From the NCBI RefSeq assembly GCF_000521465.1, contig NZ_BAVR01000008.1, forward strand, positions 1 through 64,000: 64,000 nucleotides of DNA. Direction: 5' to 3'. Shown piece after piece: positions 9,211 to 17,669 of this stretch. Every line of letters starts with the position of its first letter. The first letter of the stretch is position 1. The notes under the pieces are model-generated. The model ran no database searches. It was given only the letters and a program-made list of their open reading frames with translations, and was not told the origin of the DNA. The position numbers and the translations under genes were made by a program. Source of the DNA: Acetivibrio straminisolvens JCM 21531 (lineage in GTDB: Bacteria > Bacillota > Clostridia > Acetivibrionales > Acetivibrionaceae).

Positions 9211-10458
9211 CTATGTATCGCTCATAATACTCCTCATAACTTCGTCCGGTGTAGGTAATTCAAGCATTTTATCTACATATTCAAGCTGACGTTGTTTGAG
9301 CTCTTCTATAGCCGTTTGATCATACAAATATTTTTCCAGTGCCGATATAGCTTCAGAAACTTTAAAAAACGGTGCTTCTATATAGGTTTGAGTATAAGGA
9401 TTGTCTTCAAGTGCCGTTTTCAGCAATCTGTGCCATCCAAAAACTCCGGCACGGAAAGGATAAGCTATTTTCAATTCCTGTGCCATCTCTCTATACCAGT
9501 GGGGCATTTGACTTAATCTATTACTTAATTTATTAAAATCTATAATTTTATGGTTTTGAAAAACTACACTGGGTACAGCTCCGTAAACAGCCTTTGAAAG
9601 TGTTACTGAAACCACATTCAGCGTCACAAAAAGGTCTGACGCTAAAAGGTACAAATCAAATTCAGAAGGAGGTAAATAATTAAAATGATGATACCTTACC
9701 AAATCACTTTCAAACTCATTCCATGGAGTTGGACTGACATGTATTACCGTTATCTTGCGGTTAAGAGCTGAAATATAGTTTTGCAATATAACAGGCATCC
9801 ACTTCAAGAACATACCCAAGGCAGGCAATCTGTGAACATTAAGCATTTCCCATCTTGAACCGGCTGTAAATATAATCTTTTCGTCATCTTCCACTTTAAA
9901 CCGTTCACGTACCTGTTTCTTTTTGCTTTCATCAAGCATCAATTTTTCGCCGTACAGGCTAAAGTATTTTATTCTGCTTTCGCTTTCTTCACGTTTTTTA
10001 TTAAACGGACAGTTGCAAAGTATATAGTCGCCTTGTTCAATTAAAGGTGGCAAATTTCTAATAATAGAACCATAGTAGTCCACAGTATAACCTGCATTGG
10101 TATACTCATATTCATCAATACATATTATGGGTATACGATATTCCTTAAGGGCCGCAAAGTTCAAGCCCGTCCAGGACTGAGCGTATTCCATGGTATATAC
10201 ATCTGAAATTATAAAAAAGTCCGGATTGACTTCATTTATAAATTTATCAATATTTTTTTTATTTATCTGAGGGTCTTCCCATATGCTTAGAGTTTTGTTT
10301 TTTATTCCCCTGTCATCCAGAAATGATTTGTTTTTCTCGGGAATGAGAAAATAAGTATCATAAATATCATTTGGAAGACGACTTGCAAACTCATAAGCTA
10401 TGGTCAGCTCACCTGATGAAAGTTCCCCTAAAACTACAAAAACAATTTTAGTCATCAT
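9211..10458 (-). CDS. Glycosyltransferase-like protein (GT-B-like)
   Basis: 415 residues. The N-terminal half starts with an alternating beta-alpha pattern (MMTKIVFVVLGELSSGELTI) and contains DFFIISDVYTMEYAQ. The second half begins near residue 195 with EKIIFTAGSRWEM, has NYLPPSEFDLYLLASDLFVT and SKAVYGAVPSVVFQNHK, a pattern seen in the acceptor/donor half of GT-B glycosyltransferases. Start: tandem ATGs behind GAGGG; the second is better spaced. A truncated, frameshifted paralogue lies at 1-396, so the operon has two such proteins at its ends. Specific sugar and acceptor are not readable. Confidence 0.65.
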   Translation of the reverse strand: MMTKIVFVVLGELSSGELTIAYEFASRLPNDIYDTYFLIPEKNKSFLDDRGIKNKTLSIWEDPQINKKNIDKFINEVNPDFFIISDVYTMEYAQSWTGLNFAALKEYRIPIICIDEYEYTNAGYTVDYYGSIIRNLPPLIEQGDYILCNCPFNKKREESESRIKYFSLYGEKLMLDESKKKQVRERFKVEDDEKIIFTAGSRWEMLNVHRLPALGMFLKWMPVILQNYISALNRKITVIHVSPTPWNEFESDLVRYHHFNYLPPSEFDLYLLASDLFVTLNVVSVTLSKAVYGAVPSVVFQNHKIIDFNKLSNRLSQMPHWYREMAQELKIAYPFRAGVFGWHRLLKTALEDNPYTQTYIEAPFFKVSEAISALEKYLYDQTAIEELKQRQLEYVDKMLELPTPDEVMRSIMSDT

Positions 10459-10504
10459 AATCCCTCATAATTAGAATTCTTCTTTGGTATGTATAAAGCC
10501 GGCT

Positions 10505-11161
10505 TTAGTTATATTGATCCGGAAACAAATCACGACCAAGCCCTAAAATTCTATTAGCCATTTCATACTCCCCGGAACTAACAAGTTTATTTTCCAAACT
10601 TACAAAAGGTAACACCAAGAAATCCTGCAATATTTTGACAGGCTCCCTTTTTAATTCTTCAGCTTCTTTTATATATTTTTCAGCCTTTTCTTTATGTCCG
10701 CCGGAATGATAAAACTCTGCAAGTAAGATATATGGTATTATAAAATACGGTTGATACTGACTGTTTTTCTGGATTTCAATCATTGACTCCAACTCTTCGA
10801 TAACTTCTTCTTCATACCTGACACTGCTGGGCAACATTAAAAGCAGACGGCTTTTTAGCATTCTGACCAACCAATAACCCGGCTCTTTTAATATAATGGA
10901 ATCAAAAGCCTCCAAAGCATTTTCAATATTCATTTTGCTTACCATCATATCATCTTTCTCAATGGCCAGTAAGTTAAAAAGTCCAAATGCAAAAGCCACT
11001 TCAATATCAGAGGAGTTTTTTTCATACGATTTTGTTAATTTTGACCTGATCTCACCGTGTTTATCAGTCAGCTTTGCCATAAATACTATAGTTCGCACGG
11101 TTTCCGCATCTTTGCTTGTAATCGGTCTGAACTCTACCTTTTCGCCAACCTGATTACTCAT
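10505..11161 (-). CDS. TPR-like helical protein next to the precursor peptide
   Basis: 218 residues, no signal peptide. Almost wholly helical, with tetratricopeptide-like units: ALEAFDSIILKEPGYWLVRM, IPYILLAEFYHSGGHKEKAE (the G-x-x-x-x-A-x-x-Y spacing of a TPR) and SSGEYEMANRILGLGRDLFP. The start ATG shares one base with the stop of the peptide gene (TAATG), so its translation is tightly coupled to it. Such coupling fits a peptide-binding or scaffold protein that recognises the leader; that is inference. No catalytic motif is visible. Confidence 0.7.
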   Translation of the reverse strand: MSNQVGEKVEFRPITSKDAETVRTIVFMAKLTDKHGEIRSKLTKSYEKNSSDIEVAFAFGLFNLLAIEKDDMMVSKMNIENALEAFDSIILKEPGYWLVRMLKSRLLLMLPSSVRYEEEVIEELESMIEIQKNSQYQPYFIIPYILLAEFYHSGGHKEKAEKYIKEAEELKREPVKILQDFLVLPFVSLENKLVSSGEYEMANRILGLGRDLFPDQYN

Positions 11162-11478
11162 TATATATCGTCCTCCTCTGCCACATCAACCTCTTCTGCT
11201 CCCTCTTCAAGATCCGGTGTATATACTGCTGCATCAGCGGAAAAAAACTCTTCTAGGTTTTCTGGTGTCAACTTTTCCAAATCCCCTTCATTTAGTGTCT
11301 TTACAAGCATTTTCTGCACTTCTGTCAGTTTATACCCTTCCATAGCTTTATCAGGGTCATTGGCCAGCAAAGCCCTAAATTCAGGATCCTGGACCGCACG
11401 AATAATAAGATCCTTTATTTCAGTCGCTTCTTCTGCACATTCATGCATTTCATTATTATCAAAATTCTTTTCATTCAT
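11161..11478 (-). CDS. Candidate RiPP precursor peptide with NHLP/Franean1_4349-like leader
   Basis: 105 residues, first gene of the operon, behind a strong GGGGAGG site. Residues about 20-70 (IKDLIIRAVQDPEFRALLAN, then DPDKAMEGYKLTEVQ) match the pattern of nitrile-hydratase-like and Franean1_4349-type leader peptides: a helix, then D-P-x-F-R-x-x-L, then a short helix ending before a variable tail. The tail from about residue 76 (FFSADAAVYTPDLEEGAEEV) is very acidic and contains one Tyr, one Thr and one Pro but no Cys. No GG cleavage motif is seen. The gene is followed by four radical SAM genes and an exporter. Identification rests on pattern recognition, not a database hit. Confidence 0.7.
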   Translation of the reverse strand: MNEKNFDNNEMHECAEEATEIKDLIIRAVQDPEFRALLANDPDKAMEGYKLTEVQKMLVKTLNEGDLEKLTPENLEEFFSADAAVYTPDLEEGAEEVDVAEEDDI

Positions 11479-12636
11479 AATAAAACCTCCCCTATTTTTA
11501 CTATTTTTATATTTCTTACTTATTCTTAGTCAAAATATTATCTTTAAAAATTTAAAAAGCGGATTCTTAAATTAGACTAAAACTTGTAAAAATCATACAT
11601 GTAATTGTTGGGATATATATAGAGAACTCTATAACCTACTACATGCATATTTGACCGGATGCCTCGATACTTAATCTAATCCCCCCCTTTTAGCAAATTT
11701 AACTAAATTGACAGTAAGAAATGATGGTTTTGTAAAATTTGGTAATTATATATATGTCTTTATTTTACTATTGCAGTTTTGTTTGTCTAAAAAACATTTT
11801 TTGTATTATATTTTGTATAAATTTATATAAACCGAGGAAATATCTGTATTCGTAAAGACAATACCCCCATTTTATAACTTTTAAAAACATAACATTTTGA
11901 AAAGATTAGCTTCTTTGCTAAATTGCTTAAGTTTGGAAATAGAACCGTCACAAAACAAGGATTAAGAAAAACGATTTAGAGCTTTTTAACTTCTTCTCCC
12001 CTATTTTGCTCGAATAGGATTGCATCACACACTCCAATTATTATAAATAGCCACAATAAAATCAACCATTTAACATAATCGGCATATTTCTACAAAAAAA
12101 TCGACTTTTATCGACTATTTTCGGTAATCACCACCATTTTTTTAATAAAATAATATTATCATACACTCAAAGAAATATCAACCCTATGTCTAATATTTGT
12201 CACATTTTAATTATAAATCCTTTGCTGTATGCTTTTTCTGCCTGGTTAAGTAGTTTTGCGGTAATTCCGATTACCGGGTATTATTGGATTTACAAGGAAA
12301 ACTCTACCAGAATATCGATATATTCATTAGCTCGCAAACTTCAATACATTGTATCAAATACGTCATTTCAATGAGTCTACGACAGAATTTTTGTATTTTT
12401 CTATTAAAAAATAAATAAAATAAGCAAAAAATATTTTTACCGTTACCACAAACAATTTTATGCGTATAATGATATGAAAACATCAAAAAGAACAGTGAAA
12501 AGCAACGATTTAGCAGTTAATTATATTTTTTTAAAAGCTTTTAATGTTTTTTAGAAATTAAATTCGGAAAATAAAATTTACGAAGTAAAAATTTATAAGA
12601 TTCATAAAATAATTAAAAGTTTTTTGAAAAGAATAT
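11479..12636. other. 1.1-kb gene-free, very AT-rich intergenic region
   Basis: It separates the divergent RiPP-like operon (minus) and the ECF sigma gene (plus). No frame with a ribosome site and protein-like composition is visible on either strand. It must hold promoters for both flanking operons. A 7-bp-arm palindrome lies at 11618-11633, about 140 bp upstream of the precursor gene. A TATAAT preceded by TG lies at 12465-12470. Otherwise nothing recognisable. Confidence 0.6.
11618..11633. promoter_or_regulatory. Palindrome upstream of the RiPP-like operon, possible operator
   Basis: TATAGAG-AA-CTCTATA is a perfect 7-bp inverted repeat with a 2-nt centre, 140 bp before the start of the precursor gene at 11478. 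The size and symmetry suit a dimeric regulator site. No regulator gene is linked in the operon, and no clear -35/-10 pair was found beside it, so function is a guess. Confidence 0.3.
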
Positions 12637-12654
12637 ATGATTGGTGTGTTAACT

Positions 12655-13218
12655 ATGAACAGAGAACGGGACAATATATTGATTGAGAATACTTTAAATG
12701 GCAATATAAACTCTTTTGAAGAGCTGATAACGTTGTATCAGGGAAAGCTGTTCAATTTTCTCTTAAAAATGACGGCCTCTCGAGAGGACGCAGAGGAAAT
12801 TACCCAGGAAGTATTTATAAAGGTATACAACAACCTGTATAAATACAACAATAAATGGAGTTTTTCCACCTGGATTTACCGAATAGCTATAAACACACTC
12901 AGGAGTGAATACAGAAAAGTAAAAACCGCAAAAAATGTTGACTACTACGCAAACGTATCGGAACTACCTGCAAACTTCAGTGATTATCCTGAGTTGGCTT
13001 ATGAAATAAAAGAAAGGCAAAGAGAAATAATTAGACTTATTGACGACCTTAAAGAAGACCAAAAAACAGCGTTGCTTTTGCGATGTATGCAAAATTTTTC
13101 CTTTAAAGAAATCGGCGATATATTGGGAATTTCGCCTGAAGCTGCAAAAATGAAAATACAAAGGGCTAAGCAGACCATATGTAAAAAGTACGAGAAACTG
13201 GATAAGGAGGGTAGATAA
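12655..13218 (+). CDS. ECF-type RNA polymerase sigma-70 family factor
   Basis: About 187 residues from the ATG at 12655 (MNRERDN); an in-frame ATG at 12637 is also possible, and neither has a strong ribosome site. Region 2 has FEELITLYQGKLFNFLLKMT and the polymerase-core contact DAEEITQEVFIKVYNNL, followed by WSFSTWIYRIAINTLRSEYR. Region 4 is LRCMQNFSFKEIGDILGISP followed by a helix-turn-helix recognition helix. The gene lies 2 bp from an anti-sigma factor, the usual pair. Autoregulation through the long upstream region is likely but no promoter copy could be matched. Confidence 0.93.
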   Translation: MNRERDNILIENTLNGNINSFEELITLYQGKLFNFLLKMTASREDAEEITQEVFIKVYNNLYKYNNKWSFSTWIYRIAINTLRSEYRKVKTAKNVDYYANVSELPANFSDYPELAYEIKERQREIIRLIDDLKEDQKTALLLRCMQNFSFKEIGDILGISPEAAKMKIQRAKQTICKKYEKLDKEGR

Positions 13219-13220
13219 AA

Positions 13221-14618
13221 ATGAGATGCACTTTTAATTTTGAAGACATAATTAAATATTCCGAGAATCAGCTGTCCGATGAAGAAAAAAAGAAAGTTAA
13301 AGAGCATTTGGACGTATGTGAAAGGTGTAGAAAACATTATAGTGTTCTGAAATTTACAGAAGTTTATGCAAAAGACAGTTCTTCGGTAAGTGAAAACATC
13401 AGCAAAAATGTAATGGAGGTAATTGATATGAATAGATATAGCAAGAATAAAAAGTTTTGGGCCGGCAGAATGTTTTATCGGGCCATGCCTGTTATAAAAC
13501 CGCTTTTGATTTCTGCGGCAGTATTTGCTGTGGTATTGATAGGAGTATCAAACTTTAGTAATTTCAGAGATTTAATTAATAATCCCGGCAGTGAAGTCCC
13601 CAATCCGACCACTTCGGTTGTTAATCCGCAAGATACCAATGCAGCCGGTGTACCTCAAAATACAAACCCGGCAGTTCAAAATCCCGCAGAAAAGAAGACA
13701 ATTACACTTTATTATTCAAATTCCAATGCAGACAAAGTTGTTGCTGAGAAAAGGGAAGTTGAAATAAGCAAAAACACACAGATAGAAAAAATAGTGTTTG
13801 AAGAATTACAAAAAGAGCCAAAAACTGAAGGTTTATATGCAGTAATACCTAATGGAACAAAACTTTTATCGGCGTCAACCGAAGGTGGAATATGTACACT
13901 TGACCTTTCCAAAGAGTTTGTCGATAACAGTCCCGGAGGTTCGGCAGGAGAATTGATGACTTTATACTCAATAATTAATACAATGACTGAACTTCCAGGT
14001 ATTGATAAAGTACAGTTTCTTATTGAAGGACAAAAGAGAGATGTATATATACATGCTGTATTTAACGAACCCTTTAAAAGAAATGAAGAAGTTATCGGCA
14101 AGAGTCCAAGTGAGATAAAAGCTGAAGTTGAAGCAAGATCCCAGGCAGCTATTAAAGCTATAAAAGAAAAAGATATGGAAAAGCTGGCCTCAATGGTACA
14201 TCCTGTGAAAGGAGTTCTATTTTCTCCCTATTCCCACATTGAATTAGGAAAGCATCAAGTATTTACAAAGGATCAATTAAAGGATCTGCTCAAATCGGAA
14301 AAAGTGTATACTTGGGGAGAATATGACGGAATAGGTGATCCGATTGAATTAACATTTGCTGAGTACTTCGAAAAATTTGTATATGACCATGATTTTGCAA
14401 ATGCAGAAAAAGTAGCATACAATGAAATACAGCAGTCGGGAAACACTATTGTCAATATTTCGGATGTGTTTCCTGAAGGAAAGTTTATGGATTACTACTT
14501 TTCCGGATTCACTCCCGAATATGACGGATTGGATTGGGCAAGCCTAAGGTTGGTTTTTGAGGAGTATGACGGCCAGTGGTATCTTGTATGTATTGCTCAT
14601 GGCCAATGGACTATCTAA
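13221..14618 (+). CDS. Membrane anti-sigma factor with zf-HC2 and GerMN domains
   Basis: 465 residues. The N-terminus has HLDVCERC (residues 30-37), the zinc-binding H-x3-C-x2-C of ZAS anti-sigma factors. One membrane helix (PLLISAAVFAVVLIGVSNFS) lies near residue 95-113, followed by a Pro/Asn-rich linker. Residues about 155-270 form a GerMN domain (ITLYYSNSNADKVV, VFEELQKEPKTEGLYAVIPN, GICTLDLSKEF, LMTLYSIINTMTELPGIDKV), a fold of sporulation and spore-germination proteins. A further C-terminal domain of about 180 residues is not recognised. Probably holds the sigma factor at 12655 and senses an extracellular cue. Confidence 0.9.
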   Translation: MRCTFNFEDIIKYSENQLSDEEKKKVKEHLDVCERCRKHYSVLKFTEVYAKDSSSVSENISKNVMEVIDMNRYSKNKKFWAGRMFYRAMPVIKPLLISAAVFAVVLIGVSNFSNFRDLINNPGSEVPNPTTSVVNPQDTNAAGVPQNTNPAVQNPAEKKTITLYYSNSNADKVVAEKREVEISKNTQIEKIVFEELQKEPKTEGLYAVIPNGTKLLSASTEGGICTLDLSKEFVDNSPGGSAGELMTLYSIINTMTELPGIDKVQFLIEGQKRDVYIHAVFNEPFKRNEEVIGKSPSEIKAEVEARSQAAIKAIKEKDMEKLASMVHPVKGVLFSPYSHIELGKHQVFTKDQLKDLLKSEKVYTWGEYDGIGDPIELTFAEYFEKFVYDHDFANAEKVAYNEIQQSGNTIVNISDVFPEGKFMDYYFSGFTPEYDGLDWASLRLVFEEYDGQWYLVCIAHGQWTI

Positions 14619-14635
14619 AATAATTGCTTTAAGTT

Positions 14636-14674
14636 ATACCGTTCTTGGTATTATGCCAAAACGGTATATTTTTT
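14636..14674 (+). terminator. Rho-independent terminator of the sigma/anti-sigma operon
   Basis: Inverted repeat ATACCGTT(C)TTGG / CCAAAACGGTAT with a 7-nt loop, followed by a T run at 14669-14674, 18 bp after the anti-sigma stop. Confidence 0.85.
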
Positions 14675-14677
14675 GAT

Positions 14678-14709
14678 AAAAGCTCGGGACATCGAGTCCC
14701 TTCGCTTTT
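14678..14709. repeat. Hairpin element between two terminators
   Basis: AAAAGC...GGGAC-atcga-GTCCC...GCTTTT forms an interrupted stem. A second small hairpin GACAG-agaa-CTGTC lies at 14786-14799. They are packed with two terminators within 160 bp. The GGGGGACAG-type sequence next to the second hairpin looks like REP-type intergenic repeats, but only this one copy is present in the window. Confidence 0.35.
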
Positions 14710-14736
14710 GCCTCTTTCATTTCATTCCAAGAGTCC

Positions 14737-14783
14737 AAATAAAAATCACCCCGCTCCAATTTATAAAAGAGGCAGGATGATTT
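14737..14783 (-). terminator. Rho-independent terminator of the chemoreceptor gene
   Basis: On the minus strand, an imperfect 15-bp stem (AAATCATCCTGCCTC / GGAGCGGGGTGATTT) with an 11-nt loop is followed by a T-rich tail. It lies 30 bp after the MCP stop. Confidence 0.75.
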
Positions 14784-14813
14784 AAGACAGAGAACTGTCC
14801 CCCATTTTACGTT

Positions 14814-16557
14814 TTAATATTTGCCAAACTCATTTTCACTCAGCACAATTTTTTTTGAACTATTTGATATCGGTTCTTTATTTTTTTCACCGGCTGACTT
14901 TTTAGCAGCTTTGTCTTTATCCATCATATCCTCAAGCATTTTTAAAACGCCGGGATTAATATCGTTCACTTCTCTGAAAGAAGCCGCTGACCTAATAGTC
15001 TTTCTAAGTTTAAACCTGGAAACCTGTTCTTTTAATACTTCTGCCTGGCCTGCAAGTTCTTCGCTTGCAGCAGCACTCTCTTCAGAAGTAGCAGATGTTG
15101 TCTGCACCACCTGCGATATCTGAATAACTCCTTGATTTATCTGTGCAATTGCAGAGGCCTGATTATTTGATGCTGTGGCAATGTCATTTACCAGCTCGGT
15201 TACCTTTGCAATATTATCAACTATTTCATTAAGGGCATCTGCTGTCTCTTTTGCAATCTTAGTGCCATCTTCTACTTTATTAATAGAATCTTCAATCATT
15301 GTTGTAGTTTCCTTTGCTGCATTTGCAGACCTTTGTGCAAGGTTCCTTACTTCCTCCGCTACTACTGCAAATCCTTTACCGTGTTGGCCTGCCCTTGCAG
15401 CCTCAACTGCTGCATTTAGTGCCAGTATGTTTGTTTGGAATGCAATCTCGTCAATTACTTTTATAATCTTAGATATACTCGCAGAAGAATCATTTATTTC
15501 ATCCATAGCTTTTAGCATCCTGCTCATATGTTCATTACCTTGGGAAGCATTTAATTTTGCATTTTCAGCAAGCGAATTAGCCTGGTTTGCATTCTCTGCA
15601 TTTCGTTTTGTTTGCGATGAGACTTCTTCAATAGAAGCAGAGAGCTCTTCTATGGAAGTTGCCTGCTCGGCAGCTCCCTGAGAAAGGGATGTACTGAAGT
15701 CGGAAACCTGTGTAGAACCCGATGCTACCTGTTCTGCAGAAGAGTTTATATTAGACATAACTTCATTTAGATTTTCGGTCATTTTTTCAAATGCTTCCGC
15801 CAAAGCACCAATTTCGTCTTTATAGTACTTATTGTCTATTGTTACACTCAAATCACCCTCAGCAATCTTTTGTGCCACCATTTTTATTTCATTTACAGGA
15901 CGAGTAATCATCCTTGTTATGAAAAATGCAATTGCCAGTGCTATAAGGACTGAAAAAGATGTTCCTATAATGATAATAATATTTGTTTTTGATTTCAGAT
16001 CTTCCAATTCTTCTGCACGAGTAGCCAACAATGCCCTTTCAATGCTTTCAGACTCCTCAATGATTTCTCTGAATTTGTCAAATGCTTGTTTACCTCTTGC
16101 AGCCTGTTCATCTCTTATAATATCATCCATTGTATTTGTTCCGTTTAACACATTCCTTCTAAGGCTTATGCTGGCTTCAGCTATTTTAAGCCACTCCTGC
16201 TGTACACTTTTAAGAGAGCTTAAAAGCTCCTGCTGCTTTGGGTTATCGGCTGTCAGTTCTTTTACTCTGTTATAATTCTTTTCAAAATTTTCTTTACCTG
16301 TATTAAACGGTTCTAGAGATTCTTCTTCTCCGGTTAGGGCAAATCCACGCTGACCGGTCTCCATATTTATCATTTCTTGCAGCATAGATTCCAGTTCAGT
16401 TATAACTTCATATGTATGTGTGTTCCAATTTGTAGTTTCATGCAGCTTTGAAAAGTTTGTAAATGTTATTGTTGATAATGCTATAAGAATTACCAATACT
16501 GCTGCAAAGCCCGAATACAGTTTTTTTTCCCAAGCTTAAATTACCGAAAAAATTCAT
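14814..16557 (-). CDS. Methyl-accepting chemotaxis protein with CHASE3-type sensor (N-terminal frameshift)
   Basis: About 580 residues. The ATG at 16557 gives [12 protein letters not shown] and then leaves frame; deleting one T from the T8 run at 16521-16528 continues it as [20 protein letters not shown], the first membrane helix. The periplasmic part holds [15 protein letters not shown], the CHASE3 hallmark. A second helix ([20 protein letters not shown]) is followed by HAMP ([20 protein letters not shown]) and the signalling domain with the conserved tip [20 protein letters not shown] and methylation-type Glu/Gln pairs. It is in an operon with CheW upstream. Ligand unknown. Confidence 0.92.
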
Positions 16558-16576
16558 AATTTAGATTCCTCCTGGA

Positions 16577-17074
16577 TTATTGAATATTTTCTAGATTCTT
16601 AAACTCATCTTTACTTAATAATTCATTGCAGTCCAATAAGAGTTTTACTTCACTTTCCACTTTTGCAATACCCTTGATATATTTGTTGCTAAGACCTTGG
16701 TTCATATCTGGAGGAGAAACTATATCTTCTTCCTGAATTCCTATCACTTCAGACACACTATCAACGATAAGGCCAACAGAGGCATTTCTTATGTTGACAA
16801 CAATTATGCAAGTTCTTTCATTATAATCTCGAAATTGCTTTTTAAATCTCAGTCTCATATCTACGACCGGTATAATTTTGCCCCTTAAGTTTACTATTCC
16901 GCGGATGTAATCCGGGAGCTCAGGAACTTCTGTAATCGGTTGAATGCCAATAATTTCAGTCACATTTTTTATTTCTATACCATATGACTCTTTGCCTAAT
17001 ACGAAGGTAAGAAATTTATCTTTTTGAGTGTCTTCTTCCTGTCCTATGATTTCAAGTTCTTCTGTTTGGGTCAC
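16577..17074 (-). CDS. cheW: CheW-like chemotaxis coupling protein
   Basis: About 165 residues. The start is set at GTG 17074 (VTQTEELEIIGQ) because AAAGGAGG lies 7 nt upstream; an ATG at 17092 falls inside that ribosome site. The CheW fold is seen in FLTFVLGKESYGIEIKNVTE, ITEVPELPDYIRGIVNLRGK, IIPVVDMRLRF and VGLIVDSVSEVIGI. CheW links receptors to the CheA kinase; no cheA is in the window. It lies immediately upstream of the receptor gene at 14814-16557, so the two form a receptor/coupler pair. Confidence 0.93.
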   Translation of the reverse strand: MTQTEELEIIGQEEDTQKDKFLTFVLGKESYGIEIKNVTEIIGIQPITEVPELPDYIRGIVNLRGKIIPVVDMRLRFKKQFRDYNERTCIIVVNIRNASVGLIVDSVSEVIGIQEEDIVSPPDMNQGLSNKYIKGIAKVESEVKLLLDCNELLSKDEFKNLENIQ

Positions 17075-17605
17075 CTGTAAACCTCCTTTCATGTTTTTAT
17101 GTAACTTTTTTTGTGTTTAAGCCACCAAATCTCAAAACATCTAATAATCTTAGGGCGTAAAAGAAAGCAATTTCGTTGCAGGAATGGCTGCACCACCTCC
17201 TTAGAAATAAAAAAGAAACAATGAACGGTTCTTTGCGCTACGTTATGCAACCCCCATTAACTGTCAATCCAGTAAATTCTGACAGCTGTCATTATGAACT
17301 TTCTCTTGGTTCGCTTATGTATCTTAAAATGTCTATATGGATTGTACTCTCCTCATTGTGAAAAGAAGGCAATTATACAATAGACTGTTCTAACACTACT
17401 GACTTGCCAATGCCATTAGACTCTTTGAACTTTTAAACCTCCGTTTTTCTATTCCCTGCAATGATTTCCAAAACAGAGTCTACATAAATAACTTTTGCCT
17501 TATTTATATATTCGTCATAATTACTCCGTTTATATATATTAATTTTTTCCCCTTATTATAACGGATTTAAACATTAGCTACAGTTTCTTTGCAGATTTTG
17601 ACATA
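17075..17605. other. Intergenic region upstream of cheW, no gene supported
   Basis: About 530 bp. It holds a perfect 12-bp palindrome TGACAGCTGTCA at 17280-17291 and a TGTCAA (minus-strand TTGACA) at 17262-17267, so the cheW/MCP promoter is probably near here. A Shine-Dalgarno-like AAGGAGGTG on the minus strand near 17200 precedes only a 30-codon frame of poor quality. No riboswitch fold was recognised. Confidence 0.45.
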
Positions 17606-17641
17606 AAAATCGCCCTACCTTTAATTAAATAAAGGTAGGGC
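17606..17641 (-). terminator. Rho-independent terminator of padR-DUF2812
   Basis: A perfect 12-bp stem GCCCTACCTTTA / TAAAGGTAGGGC with a 6-nt loop at 17612-17641, followed on the minus strand by a T run (GATTTTTATG), 28 bp after the DUF2812 stop. Confidence 0.88.
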
Positions 17642-17669
17642 AAAATAAAGCAGAAAACCATCCCCTGTT

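Noticed and set aside
12186-12374. 62-codon frame with a hydrophobic start in the 1.1-kb desert
   Set aside because: No ribosome site, low-complexity AT-rich composition and no partner gene; not supported as a gene.
17176-17210. Plus-strand sequence GGCTGCACCACCTCCTT resembles the 3' end of 16S rRNA
   Set aside because: No 16S sequence precedes it and the match is short; it is simply the complement of a strong Shine-Dalgarno-like stretch.
17093-17370. Possible c-di-GMP riboswitch upstream of cheW
   Set aside because: A GCGCAAAG-like string exists but the paired helices and tetraloop/receptor of the GEMM fold could not be found.
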